55,501 bases of DNA from a virus: IMG/VR virus record IMGVR_UViG_3300013110_000375, positions 1 to 55,501 of that record; one strand, 5' to 3'. Every line of letters begins with the position of its first letter. The stretch's first letter is position 1. Both the position numbers and the translations under genes were made by a program. Below are positions 1 through 7,562 of this stretch, piece after piece. The notes under the pieces were generated by a model that was not told the DNA's origin, made no database searches, and worked only from the letters and a program-made list of their open reading frames with translations.

Positions 1-874
1 ATTGCAAGTAACCTGTTCCAACCACTTCCCATTCCATATGGGTTTCGATGTATGAGTTTAAAGGCGCGTAAGGTACCATTGTGACCTTATGTCGCGCAAG
101 GTGTATGACCACTAGGCTATAGGCCGGAAACGCCGATAAATAAGCACCGGGGAAGGTTAAATAGCCTTGGTCTGGCCCAACACAGGCAGCATAACCAAGC
201 AGTTGGGTGCCCTGTTGATTATAAGCAGCTATCGTAACCATAAATACTCCACTTGAACCATATGGTGACCAAGTAAACGTCATTCCGCTCTTTAAAATGG
301 CCGCATCAAAAGCATATGATGGATCCACATAAAACATATTGTAAGGCTCGATAAAATCAAATCCCTCGATTGAGGTGAAAGTAAATTGTTCGTCATAAGC
401 TGATAATGAAACATCATGAATGGCATTTCTATCGTATTGTGTCTCATAAAGATATGCATAATGTTCTCCTATGCTTGATCGGGTTGCCACAAATGAATGG
501 ACAGGCCCTTCGACCGTAACCTCTGGCCCTATGTCGATTGGGTTGGTAGATGGAACTGTAACTAATAATTGATTTGTACATGTGCCCAATTCTGGGATCC
601 AACCTGTGTGGAAATCATTGATTGGCTCATGAAACTTTGTCTTGAACTCAACCAAGAGTTCTTGATTCTCTCCAACGCAAGCGGGACATGCCACTTGTCG
701 AAGATAGTAATTTATATATCCAGCGACACCCTCGATTGAAGGCTCGCTTGAGGGTTCCGAAGCAGGTTCGGGAGATACTTCAACAACAATATCTGATGTG
801 TCTTGTTTTTTGTCAGTGTAGCCAATGAGTCCAACTTCAGTCGAACATGCCAAGGCCAATATTAAACTAATCAT
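1..874 (-). CDS. Secreted lipoprotein, partial (3' end beyond the left edge)
   Basis: The frame is open from an ATG at 874 to base 1 with no stop, so at least 291 residues are coded and the C-terminus is missing. The N-terminus is a short lipoprotein signal, MISLILALAC, with the lipobox cysteine at residue 10, followed by a Ser/Glu/Pro-rich linker. A CPAC motif follows about 60 residues in. The rest is beta-type sequence rich in Gly, Tyr and Thr and I do not recognise a domain. A GGAG sits 5 bases before the ATG; an earlier ATG at 878 meets a stop after three codons. A consensus promoter lies just upstream at 891-918, so the gene starts its own transcript. Lipoproteins of this style are common in delta-proteobacterial hosts. 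A role at the host envelope is inferred from export only. Confidence 0.8.
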   Translation of the reverse strand, partial: MISLILALACSTEVGLIGYTDKKQDTSDIVVEVSPEPASEPSSEPSIEGVAGYINYYLRQVACPACVGENQELLVEFKTKFHEPINDFHTGWIPELGTCTNQLLVTVPSTNPIDIGPEVTVEGPVHSFVATRSSIGEHYAYLYETQYDRNAIHDVSLSAYDEQFTFTSIEGFDFIEPYNMFYVDPSYAFDAAILKSGMTFTWSPYGSSGVFMVTIAAYNQQGTQLLGYAACVGPDQGYLTFPGAYLSAFPAYSLVVIHLARHKVTMVPYAPLNSYIETHMEWEVVGTGYLQ

Positions 875-890
875 TCATTCTCCATATAAT

Positions 891-918
891 ATTATAACAC
901 GCTATTTGGATTTGTCAA
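891..918 (-). promoter_or_regulatory. Sigma70-type promoter for the left-edge lipoprotein
   Basis: On the minus strand TTGACA (918-913), a 16-base spacer, then TATAAT (896-891). Both boxes match the consensus exactly. The -35 box lies inside the last codons of the upstream gene at 902-1168. The start codon at 874 follows by about 10 bases from the expected transcription start, giving a very short leader. Confidence 0.88.
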
Positions 919-1168
919 GTGTTATTTTTAATAAAACTTCTGAGGACATATCAACCATATCGACTCCATCTTCCATCCATTTCACTTTAACAACTTGATA
1001 ACTGCTTTGGGAGCAGGTTCGGATTTCCAACACAATACCTAAATCACCAGCTATTATCCAAGATCCTTCACCATCTTGATAATAGGGCGCATACATTACT
1101 AAATCTCCAACTTTAAAATGGTTCGACCTTGAAGTGGTCTCGCCATCCTTTGGAAATCTTGATTTCAT
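902..1168 (-). CDS. Small SH3-like barrel protein, KxGDLV family (copy 1)
   Basis: This 88-residue protein of unknown function starts with a charged segment and then has HFKVGDLVMY, a loop, GDLGIVLEI and a VKVKWMEDG strand. The pattern of K-x-G-D-L-V, then G-x-G-x-V about 25 residues on, then a strand and a short acidic end is shared with the genes at 1310, 1600 and 10076. It looks like a small beta-barrel of SH3/KOW type, which is inference from pattern. The start at 1168 is supported by GGAG four bases upstream, although it overlaps the next gene upstream by 56 bases. Its last codons contain the -35 box of the following promoter. Confidence 0.72.
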   Translation of the reverse strand: MKSRFPKDGETTSRSNHFKVGDLVMYAPYYQDGEGSWIIAGDLGIVLEIRTCSQSSYQVVKVKWMEDGVDMVDMSSEVLLKITLDKSK

Positions 1169-1313
1169 TTACTCCAAGCACCTCACTGTTGCACCAAATA
1201 TAAAAATATTCACCACTATCATAAATACAATAATATTTCTCCTTTTCCTTGAAAAAGGAAAAATTCTCAAGACATATTAATGTTCGTCCTTGGAAAGAAT
1301 TTACAAGTTTCAT
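1113..1313 (-). CDS. Small hypothetical protein, 66 aa
   Basis: A 66-residue protein rich in aromatic residues (KYYCIYDSGEYFYIW) with a probable all-beta fold. It lacks the KxGDLV start of its neighbours but is of similar size and sits among them, so it may be another small barrel protein. The start ATG at 1313 overlaps the stop of the upstream gene as ATGA, which indicates translational coupling, and GGATG lies upstream. The end overlaps the next gene by 56 bases. No function can be assigned. Confidence 0.6.
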   Translation of the reverse strand: MKLVNSFQGRTLICLENFSFFKEKEKYYCIYDSGEYFYIWCNSEVLGVNEIKISKGWRDHFKVEPF

Positions 1314-1567
1314 TTTTTTTCATCCTTTTTTTTATCATAAAGTTTTAGTTCATCTTCAAAATATGCAACCTCCATACCTTTTATAAGAACTGTATAATCA
1401 TAACCGGAAAAATTATTTATTAAATCAGCATATTGTGGCTCTCCTATCACAAGTCCTACTTCTCCTACTTTTATTTTACATTCTTCTATATCTAGCTCTA
1501 ATGGGAACTGATTCACTACTAAATCTCCAAGTTTAAATTTTTTATTACTTTCACTCACATAAATCAC
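1310..1567 (-). CDS. Small SH3-like barrel protein, KxGDLV family (copy 2)
   Basis: An 85-residue protein containing KFKLGDLVVNQ, then KVGEVGLVIGE, a strand YDYTVLIKG, then AYFEDELKLY, and a lysine-rich tail. The spacing matches the copy at 1600-1866 almost residue for residue, so the two are clear paralogues that have diverged strongly. A GAGGTG site precedes the ATG. It couples by ATGA to the following 66-residue gene. Function unknown; a small beta-barrel is inferred. Confidence 0.75.
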   Translation of the reverse strand: MIYVSESNKKFKLGDLVVNQFPLELDIEECKIKVGEVGLVIGEPQYADLINNFSGYDYTVLIKGMEVAYFEDELKLYDKKKDEKK

Positions 1568-1599
1568 CTCTACAAAATATTTAGTTTATAGAGGGCAAG

Positions 1600-1866
1600 T
1601 TATTTTTTTAACAATATAAATTTTATACCTTTTGATGTTTTATTAACTACATTTTTATATAATTCTAACTCCTCTTCAAAAAACAAAAACTCTTTTCCAT
1701 TAATGAGAACAAAATAATCAACTCCCCAAAAAGCGAGTGGCTCAGATTCAGAAACTTTGCTAATAATGCCAATGTCTCCCACCGATGCCACAAGTTGATC
1801 TAGGTAAAAAGAAATTTTTTCTGTTACCACTACAAGATCACCAATTTTATATTTTGGTTCGGCCAT
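1600..1866 (-). CDS. Small SH3-like barrel protein, KxGDLV family (copy 3)
   Basis: An 88-residue protein with PKYKIGDLVVV near its start, then SVGDIGIISKV, VDYFVLINGKE and FLFFEEELELY. These four blocks line up with copy 2 (1310-1567) and with the single copy at 10076-10324. The gene is 12 bases after clpS in the same operon. The lysine-rich C-terminus (KGIKFILLKK) is not shared. Function unknown. Confidence 0.75.
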   Translation of the reverse strand: MAEPKYKIGDLVVVTEKISFYLDQLVASVGDIGIISKVSESEPLAFWGVDYFVLINGKEFLFFEEELELYKNVVNKTSKGIKFILLKK

Positions 1867-1878
1867 ATATAATAACTA

Positions 1879-2199
1879 TCATTCAGGCTCCATTTCGGCC
1901 AAAAGAGGAAGTTCATGTTGGATTGCGGCTTGCTTTACTTGAGCGCATTTTGTTTCTGCTATTTCTCTGGTGTAAACTCCTGCTATTCCTTTTCCACTAT
2001 TATGTACATTTAGCATAATCCTTGTAGCTTCGGCTTTTGATTTACGAAATAGTTGTTCCAAGATCACAACTACAAACTCCATCGACGTATAATCATCATT
2101 ATGAAGAATGACTTTATACTTTTTTGGAGGTTCGATCTTATGTCTTTGTCTATCCTTTATACCGATATCTGACTGTTTATCCATTTTTTTCTTTGACAT
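1879..2199 (-). CDS. clpS: ClpS-like adaptor of the ClpAP protease
   Basis: 106 residues. After a charged N-terminal tail comes YKVILHNDDYTSMEFVV, the ClpS signature (the Asn-Asp pair and the following Met/Phe helix form the N-degron pocket), then a helix ending in RIMLNVH with a histidine, and GVYTREIAETKCAQV. These match the ClpS core along its length. Bacterial ClpS binds ClpA and delivers N-end-rule substrates. A phage copy could redirect host proteolysis; that is inference. The ATG overlaps the Smr gene stop by one base (TAATG), indicating a coupled operon. Confidence 0.92.
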   Translation of the reverse strand: MSKKKMDKQSDIGIKDRQRHKIEPPKKYKVILHNDDYTSMEFVVVILEQLFRKSKAEATRIMLNVHNSGKGIAGVYTREIAETKCAQVKQAAIQHELPLLAEMEPE

Positions 2200-2420
2200 T
2201 AAAGATTCCTCCCATCAACTATTAAAAGCGATCCGTGATTGGTCCAATTTTTCAAATGGCTTTTAAACCCGTGACGAACAACTATTTGCTCAACAAGATC
2301 TCTCATTCTTTTGGATTTTCCCGTTATAATTTCAAAAGGCGGAGAATGTTTATAAATAAACTTTATTACCTCGTCCTCAACTGATTCGTGTTCTCTGCCG
2401 TGTAAGTCTAATTTTTCCAT
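2199..2420 (-). CDS. Small Smr-domain protein
   Basis: 73 residues, essentially a bare Smr domain. It opens with KLDLHGREHESVEDEV, containing the LDLHG motif at residues 4-8, and has the second family motif FEIITGKSKRM around residues 29-39 in place of the usual TGKG. Smr domains are found as nucleases or nicking enzymes at the C-terminus of MutS2 and as small free proteins. Whether this copy is active cannot be told. An AGGAAG site within the upstream gene precedes the ATG. It overlaps that gene by 13 bases and clpS by one. Confidence 0.82.
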   Translation of the reverse strand: MEKLDLHGREHESVEDEVIKFIYKHSPPFEIITGKSKRMRDLVEQIVVRHGFKSHLKNWTNHGSLLIVDGRNL

Positions 2421-2572
2421 TGCTCTTCCTCAATCTTACTTTTATATCCATAACCACATGCAAAAACACAAAACAATGTAAATGCTAGCGACAAAACGCT
2501 GGAGCCGTACACCATTAAAAGAAACAATATAGCTATGTTTATGCACATAAACAACAATAATAAATATTTCAT
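2408..2572 (-). CDS. Small two-helix membrane protein, 54 aa
   Basis: 54 residues, mostly hydrophobic: a first segment MKYLLLLFMCINIAILFLLM, a second around residues 24-41 (VLSLAFTLFCVFACGYGY), then a charged tail KSKIEEEQWKN. Two membrane helices are likely. The ATG overlaps the phosphoesterase stop as ATGA and GGAGG lies 7 bases upstream, so translation is well supported despite the small size. The end overlaps the Smr gene by 13 bases. Function unknown; holin-like size is noted but no lysis gene is adjacent. Confidence 0.72.
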   Translation of the reverse strand: MKYLLLLFMCINIAILFLLMVYGSSVLSLAFTLFCVFACGYGYKSKIEEEQWKN

Positions 2573-3261
2573 CCGTCATCCTCCTTAAAAGTTTTTAATC
2601 TCAACTGTTTATCTTTTATTAATATGTAGGTTGAATGTTCGATCCAATCTCCTATGTTAGCATAAGTTTTTATTTTTTCATTTTCGTCAACCCAAATCAC
2701 CACTTCTGGAATATGGGTGTGTCCCATAATAAAAACATCAGCCCCTTTGTTTAATTTCATTATATCCCAAACCCTTCTTAGTTTTCTTTTCTTCTGCTGT
2801 TGTCTAACATACCAAGCGGCAAGGTTCCATTTAAATACTCTCTCCAAAAGATCATGAAAAATAGAAACAACATTCATTGTAAATTTCCAATGAACAATAC
2901 CTTTTTCATATTTGTCGCCATGCTCTATTCTATATCTTCGACCAGCATAATCAAACTCATACTCTTCTACAAACTCGATTCCAGCTACAGTTTTTCCAAC
3001 AAACTTGCTGAAAGCAATATCATGATTTCCAACAATATAAATTATACGTTTCTTTTGTTGATTCATGTTTGCGATTAGTTGAAATAGATCGGCAGTATGT
3101 TCTGTGAATCTTGGTATTTTAATAAAATCTATTATATCACCAGCAAGTATTATTTCGTCAAAATCAGTTGAACTTAATAATTTCTTCAACTTTGATTCTT
3201 TTGAGTGAAAAGAGCCCATATGAATATCAGAAATTACAAGTCTAGTATAATCATCATTCAT
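2569..3261 (-). CDS. Metallophosphoesterase, LpxH/YkuE-like
   Basis: 230 residues of the calcineurin-like fold. The five metal-site motifs are present in order: SDIHMG (near residue 11), AGDIID, VGNHD, a HGDKYE block, and GHTHIP, followed by TYANIGDWIEHSTY, an ending typical of LpxH-related enzymes. LpxH removes UMP from UDP-diacylglucosamine in lipid A synthesis, but family members act on several phosphoesters, so substrate is unknown. A strong GGAG precedes the ATG. The gene opens a transcript from the promoter at 3281-3309 and is followed by the small membrane protein, Smr, ClpS and barrel genes. Confidence 0.85.
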   Translation of the reverse strand: MNDDYTRLVISDIHMGSFHSKESKLKKLLSSTDFDEIILAGDIIDFIKIPRFTEHTADLFQLIANMNQQKKRIIYIVGNHDIAFSKFVGKTVAGIEFVEEYEFDYAGRRYRIEHGDKYEKGIVHWKFTMNVVSIFHDLLERVFKWNLAAWYVRQQQKKRKLRRVWDIMKLNKGADVFIMGHTHIPEVVIWVDENEKIKTYANIGDWIEHSTYILIKDKQLRLKTFKEDDG

Positions 3262-3280
3262 GTGGGCTCCGTATATAATA

Positions 3281-3309
3281 AATATATCCTATTTATTGTT
3301 CTATGTCAA
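3281..3309 (-). promoter_or_regulatory. Sigma70-type promoter for the phosphoesterase-clpS operon
   Basis: TTGACA (3309-3304), 17-base spacer, TATATT (3286-3281) on the minus strand, directly after the stop of the phosphate permease gene and about 20 bases before the phosphoesterase start codon at 3261. Confidence 0.8.
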
Positions 3310-3310
3310 G

Positions 3311-4264
3311 TTAAAAAGAATCAAAATAAATAACTCCTGATACAACCGCAACACTGAGGGCCAGTCCTAACATAATTTTAAGGAAATCAGCAACCAACAT
3401 TGGGAAGATTACTTTAACCTCTTTATCTTTATTAAACATTCTATAGACAGCTAACTCTCGTCCAGCCAATAATCCAATAAACACCCATGTCGTACTCATA
3501 GGTATATCATTATAAATCTTGAAATACCACAGCACAAGAGCGTAGAATAAATCAATTAGACATGCTGATCGAATAAAGCGAGTTCCACTTTTAGAAAGAA
3601 CAATCTCTTGTATCTTCCCTCCGTTGGTCTTAAACAAGTGTGCAAGCCCAACAACAAGGATACCTATGATTCCAAGCATTATTGGAAGACTAACGCCTTC
3701 TCTTGGCAAATATACAAAGACGTTTGCAATATCGTGAGAAAGCCACATGTGCCACAAAAAGCCCGTAGAAAACCATTGTGCTATGGTCCAAAACTTTCTA
3801 TTGTTTTCTTTAACTTGTTCCTTCTCATTCAGGAAGCGAGACAATGCCGACCAAATAAGATAAGATGCTATGGCTGCAATTGCGTAGCCCATAGCTGATT
3901 TCATGATTATCTTCTCCAACACAAGTCCGCTTGAAAATGCACTCAAAGTTAATAATGTTGTAGAAACTGGTATACCATACCTCGTTAGTCCCAACAAAAG
4001 TGCAGGGGCCAGCGCATGATACCATTGAAATTGGCCCGGATGTGGTATTTCGTTTAGCCTTCCAAATGCCATGTCGCCTTGTAACCAGCCGTACATCAAA
4101 GTGGTGCCCAAGATGACCGATGTAAAAAGCCACATCCAATACCATTTAACTTTTTTACTATTGGAACTTATAAATGTTCCAAGAGTTTGGGCACTATCAT
4201 TTCCAATAACAGAATAAGCCGCCAAAAGAAAGCCAATGGTGCCAAATATTATTGATAAAGACAT
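3311..4264 (-). CDS. PiT-family inorganic phosphate permease
   Basis: 317 residues with about eight hydrophobic segments. Near the N-terminus is VIGNDSAQTLGTF, matching the PiT signature G-x-N-D-x-A; about residue 100 is GIPVSTTLL and near residue 270 PMSTTWVFIGLLAGREL, the second half of the inverted repeat that defines the family. PiT carriers import phosphate with protons or sodium. I chose the ATG at 4264 because GGAAGGGAG lies just upstream; the frame extends 43 codons further to 4393 but that stretch is not hydrophobic and lacks a ribosome site. A phage permease would support phosphate supply for DNA synthesis (inference). Confidence 0.78.
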   Translation of the reverse strand: MSLSIIFGTIGFLLAAYSVIGNDSAQTLGTFISSNSKKVKWYWMWLFTSVILGTTLMYGWLQGDMAFGRLNEIPHPGQFQWYHALAPALLLGLTRYGIPVSTTLLTLSAFSSGLVLEKIIMKSAMGYAIAAIASYLIWSALSRFLNEKEQVKENNRKFWTIAQWFSTGFLWHMWLSHDIANVFVYLPREGVSLPIMLGIIGILVVGLAHLFKTNGGKIQEIVLSKSGTRFIRSACLIDLFYALVLWYFKIYNDIPMSTTWVFIGLLAGRELAVYRMFNKDKEVKVIFPMLVADFLKIMLGLALSVAVVSGVIYFDSF

Positions 4265-4341
4265 TTTTTCTCCCTTCCTTTTAAATAGAAAAGAGTAATT
4301 AACTAATAACTTAAACTGTATAAATGGGACATCATTGTCAC

Positions 4342-4689
4342 TTATTTCATGAACACTTGTATCGCCAAAATAGCGCATGACAATATCAAGCAAAGCATTG
4401 TCTTTAAAGTAAACATGCTTTCATTCAAATGAAGCCAAGTCAGTATCGTAAATACAAAAATACCGCTCGTAAATCCTAAAAAACGACATGTCCACAATGC
4501 TTCAGCAGAGTCATAAATATTTTTTGTCCCAAACCAAAAGAAAAGTGAAACAGGAACAGAAAATATAATAGCTGAGAGAATGGCTTTACCTTCCCAAAAC
4601 TTCCAAACAAACTGGGAATTGAGTTGATACCATGCTAATGTTTGAGCGACAATAAAAAGTGTAAATCCATATACTATTTTTAAATCCAC
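4342..4689 (-). CDS. Four-helix membrane protein of unknown function
   Basis: 115 residues with about four hydrophobic segments (IVYGFTLFIVAQTLAWY, ILSAIIFSVPVSLFFWF, FTSGIFVFTILTWLHL, TMLCLILSCAILAIQVFM). I prefer a GTG start at 4689 with GAGGCGG upstream; an ATG at 4716 is possible but sits deeper inside the thymidine kinase gene and has no ribosome site. It overlaps that gene by 10 bases. Placement before the phosphate permease suggests a related membrane role, but no family is recognised. Confidence 0.65.
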   Translation of the reverse strand: MDLKIVYGFTLFIVAQTLAWYQLNSQFVWKFWEGKAILSAIIFSVPVSLFFWFGTKNIYDSAEALWTCRFLGFTSGIFVFTILTWLHLNESMFTLKTMLCLILSCAILAIQVFMK

Positions 4690-5237
4690 TTGTCCGCCTC
4701 GCAGTGTTTTAAACATCGAGGCTCATACATTTCACCTCCGCCAATTTCTAGTTGTTTATCCGATCCACGTTTTTTAAAAGTATAAAAAGCGTCCGCGCCA
4801 CAAATAGTGCAGACAGCAGGACAGATCTCCACCTTTGTGGCCCAAGGGAGCATCTTAGATATTTCTTCAAATGGCTGACCCTTTGAAGATAGTTGCAAGG
4901 ATGAGATCAATATTGAAAATCCCCTTTTGTATAGATCAATCAAAACTTCAGCAATATTGTCTATCATAAAGGCTTCATCAACGGCAACAATTCCCGATGT
5001 GGCTGATCGTTTTTCTAGATATAGAGTTATGTCCTCTGCTTTTTCTATTGGTGTGGACAGTGTTTCGTAGCCTGTATGTGATACAATTGCTATGCCCTTT
5101 GGATCATAGCGAGTGTCCTTAAGGGGTTTAAAAATGTAGACCTTTTTCTGTCTCAGTCGAAATCGTTCGATAGAACTCAGCAGCCTTGTTGTTTTTCCTC
5201 CGAACATCGGACCAGTAAAAATCACAAATTCATTCAT
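4680..5237 (-). CDS. tdk: Thymidine kinase (type II)
   Basis: 185 residues. The P-loop GPMFGGKTT is at residues 9-17, the DEAF block (VAVDEAFM) is at about residue 86, and the zinc lasso is made of CTIC and CLKHC near the C-terminus. SSKGQPFEEI corresponds to the FRGxPF loop of the family. The enzyme phosphorylates thymidine to dTMP, which complements ThyX at 10314 as a second route to dTTP. The gene starts a transcript from the promoter at 5261-5288 and is followed by the membrane protein and permease genes. Confidence 0.95.
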   Translation of the reverse strand: MNEFVIFTGPMFGGKTTRLLSSIERFRLRQKKVYIFKPLKDTRYDPKGIAIVSHTGYETLSTPIEKAEDITLYLEKRSATSGIVAVDEAFMIDNIAEVLIDLYKRGFSILISSLQLSSKGQPFEEISKMLPWATKVEICPAVCTICGADAFYTFKKRGSDKQLEIGGGEMYEPRCLKHCEADKWI

Positions 5238-5260
5238 ATATCACCAATAGAGTTACATAC

Positions 5261-5288
5261 ATTATAACTTATTATTTGCGTTTGTCAA
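5261..5288 (-). promoter_or_regulatory. Sigma70-type promoter for the thymidine kinase operon
   Basis: TTGACA (5288-5283), 16-base spacer, TATAAT (5266-5261) on the minus strand, a perfect consensus, lying immediately after the stop of the VWA lipoprotein gene and 23 bases before the kinase ATG at 5237. Confidence 0.88.
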
Positions 5289-5290
5289 GT

Positions 5291-6880
5291 TTATTCTTCA
5301 ATTTCTTCTTCTTGGCATCCAAGGATGGCATAAGTAATTTCTATTATCTCTCCATCTTTAGGAGCATCAGCAGAATTAAAACTTACTTCATTGTTGTCGG
5401 CATTATACCACCAAGCCGTAGATGTCTGTCCTTCTATTTTAACCTCAATGGTATCTTCTATAGCTCCGTCATCACTTAATGAATAAGATAAAACAGGGAC
5501 AGAATTAAAAGCCATGGACTGTAGCTGCTGGCCCCAGTCGGCTGCACAAATAGAATAATTGGTTCCACCGAAATGATTTACAATATCATAGTATCCATCA
5601 CCAAACGAAGCATGCCTATTGTATGAACCATTATAATAAGAACACCCGGAAGGATAATCTCCAATAACAGAATGCGCGATGATCATTGATTTATCTGCTT
5701 TTAGGGTTTCAATATAATTTGCATAAGTTTGCCATGAATATGAATATCCATCCCTTTCATCTGAGACATACACTATTATTAAACTTGCATCTTGTCTTAA
5801 AAAAGCCGAACCCGGACCTGCATCACCACCAACCTGTAGTGCATCGTGTGACATGCGGATTCCCCTCTCAAAGCCAGAGCCGCTTGTTCCAACCTGAACT
5901 TGGGATGACAATTCGACCACTGGATCTGGTGTGCCGGGAGTGACTATTTGACCTCTAAAGTCAGGATCATCAGTTGTTATAACAGCTATTTGATAATCAG
6001 CGTTGAGAAGTGCAAAAGCAGACATAAAAGAATTCATGTTAATTGCAAGATTTTGTTGAAAGCTGTGCATTGAGCCGGAGTTGTCCACAACAAATAAAAT
6101 ATCAACTCTTCTAATCGAAGCTTGTTCAAAACTATCAGTTATAAATTCTGAATAGTCAGATGTTGCGGAGAGGTCAACGGTCACCATTGGATCAATAGGG
6201 TCGTTAGAATTGATATCGACCATAGCAACATCTGGTATTAGATCTTCAGGGATATATGGAACTTCGATTATTTCCATATCATTCGGTGGAACAATAAGAG
6301 GCAGATTAGGGGCGACAAGGGAGAAATCATTTGGAGGACTGATCCAAAAATCCAAACTATTAATTATTAAATCCATATTTCCAAGATTATTAATCTCTAG
6401 CAAAGTTACCTCCTCACAGCCAAGATAAACAGTTTCCAAATCTGACTCTAAAGGGTTAACATTAATAACTGGTGCGTCACCATAGCCATGAATGGGTATC
6501 TCCACAACTGGTTCATCGGGATCATTAGAAATAATATAAAGATATGCGCTCTTTTCTTCAAAGGTTTCTGGTTCATAATAAACATTAAACTCAACCTTTT
6601 CAGAATTTTCTAAATCATAAGTCACTGGTCGATCAAAAGTAAAGTTTGACTGCCCATAGATTCCAATATCATCTATCTCAAGTAATCCACCACCAGCATT
6701 AACAATAGTGACCAAATCTGCTAGACTTTCAACACCGGCTACAAGGTGACCATATTCAATTGATTCTGGGGAGACAACGATATTTGGAGCGGGGATTTCT
6801 GGGTCAACCTTCTCCACCTTGACTATTGTGTGATCACTACAGCCCATTAAAAAACAAAACAAAAACAATAACTTAAGCAT
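5291..6880 (-). CDS. Lipoprotein with ASH repeats and a von Willebrand A domain
   Basis: 529 residues. The signal MLKLLFLFCFLMGC has a lipobox with cysteine at residue 14. Two ASH-type (choice-of-anchor D) beta domains follow, at about residues 35-135 (ending IPIHGYGDAP) and 136-240 (with SNDPIDPMVTVDLSAT). A VWA domain starts near 255 with VDILFVVDNSGSMHSFQQ, which has the metal-binding DxSxS site intact. A tail near the end contains SYSLSDDGAIEDTIEV and finishes in acidic residues. Proteins of this build are frequent in Myxococcota-like bacteria. On a phage genome it may act at the host surface after infection, for example in adhesion or exclusion of other phages; this is inference. Confidence 0.88.
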   Translation of the reverse strand: MLKLLFLFCFLMGCSDHTIVKVEKVDPEIPAPNIVVSPESIEYGHLVAGVESLADLVTIVNAGGGLLEIDDIGIYGQSNFTFDRPVTYDLENSEKVEFNVYYEPETFEEKSAYLYIISNDPDEPVVEIPIHGYGDAPVINVNPLESDLETVYLGCEEVTLLEINNLGNMDLIINSLDFWISPPNDFSLVAPNLPLIVPPNDMEIIEVPYIPEDLIPDVAMVDINSNDPIDPMVTVDLSATSDYSEFITDSFEQASIRRVDILFVVDNSGSMHSFQQNLAINMNSFMSAFALLNADYQIAVITTDDPDFRGQIVTPGTPDPVVELSSQVQVGTSGSGFERGIRMSHDALQVGGDAGPGSAFLRQDASLIIVYVSDERDGYSYSWQTYANYIETLKADKSMIIAHSVIGDYPSGCSYYNGSYNRHASFGDGYYDIVNHFGGTNYSICAADWGQQLQSMAFNSVPVLSYSLSDDGAIEDTIEVKIEGQTSTAWWYNADNNEVSFNSADAPKDGEIIEITYAILGCQEEEIEE

Positions 6881-6917
6881 GAGCGCACCCCCTAAAATAA
6901 CTAGGGCGCAAAAAGGG

Positions 6918-7547
6918 TTATCGCTTAACGAGCCTTATTCTAATTTTATTCTCACCAAGTTTCCTTGGAAGTGTTTCTTCGCCTGAAGTTGGTTCTCCAA
7001 AGGATTGTTCTATCTCTGGTGATATTTTAGAAATTTGAGGCTCTGGTGGAGGAGGAGGCATGGCAGACATTAAGTCTGGGTCACCTATTAAGTCTATAAC
7101 CTTTTTCTTAACTTTCGTTTCTACAGCAGGGAGGTCATAGTGTCCTGATTCTCGCCCAATCTCATAATCGGCATCATGGCTCTTCCAAGCGCGAATTCTA
7201 CCAATAGAAGACTTAGTTTGTGGATCTACAACATACATCTCCACAAGAGTTTTAAAAACTTCTTCAGCTTCCAATTCTGCCTTTGGGGCGTGCCTCCTTG
7301 ATTTTTCAACAATGCTGAATAAATAGGCGAACCCAGCCAATTTAAAAATTTCATTTAACAGCATGTTTTTCTGATAAATAATTTCTCCTCGATTGTCTGG
7401 ATTGTTCGGGTCCAAACTGAGGAGAGGGCCGAAAGATTCAACATTTTCTTTGTATGCTTCAGACATCCAATCTGCCCTTTCTACAATTACAGTTCCTTTA
7501 TAGTCTCTCGCAGTGCTAACAAAACGCTGTGTTTTTCCATTGCTCAT
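6918..7547 (-). CDS. Hypothetical protein, candidate late gene
   Basis: 209 residues, no family recognised. The N-terminal half looks globular and helical (NMLLNEIFKLAGFAYLFSI), the middle is charged, and a proline run MPPPPPEPQ at about residue 165 precedes a disordered tail ending in basic residues (KIRIRLVKR). The start ATG at 7547 follows AAAGG. A CTATTTAT element, the same as those before the capsid and tail genes, lies 22 bases upstream, so this gene is probably expressed late and may be a virion or assembly protein despite its position among accessory genes. Confidence 0.7.
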   Translation of the reverse strand: MSNGKTQRFVSTARDYKGTVIVERADWMSEAYKENVESFGPLLSLDPNNPDNRGEIIYQKNMLLNEIFKLAGFAYLFSIVEKSRRHAPKAELEAEEVFKTLVEMYVVDPQTKSSIGRIRAWKSHDADYEIGRESGHYDLPAVETKVKKKVIDLIGDPDLMSAMPPPPPEPQISKISPEIEQSFGEPTSGEETLPRKLGENKIRIRLVKR

Positions 7548-7562
7548 AAAAAAATACCTTTT

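Noticed and set aside
2408-2572. Calling the 54-residue membrane protein a holin
   Set aside because: Size and two helices fit, but no lysis gene is near and it is in an early-type operon.
3825-4145. Minus-strand open frame of 106 codons inside the phosphate permease gene
   Set aside because: It is out of frame within a gene with clear PiT motifs.
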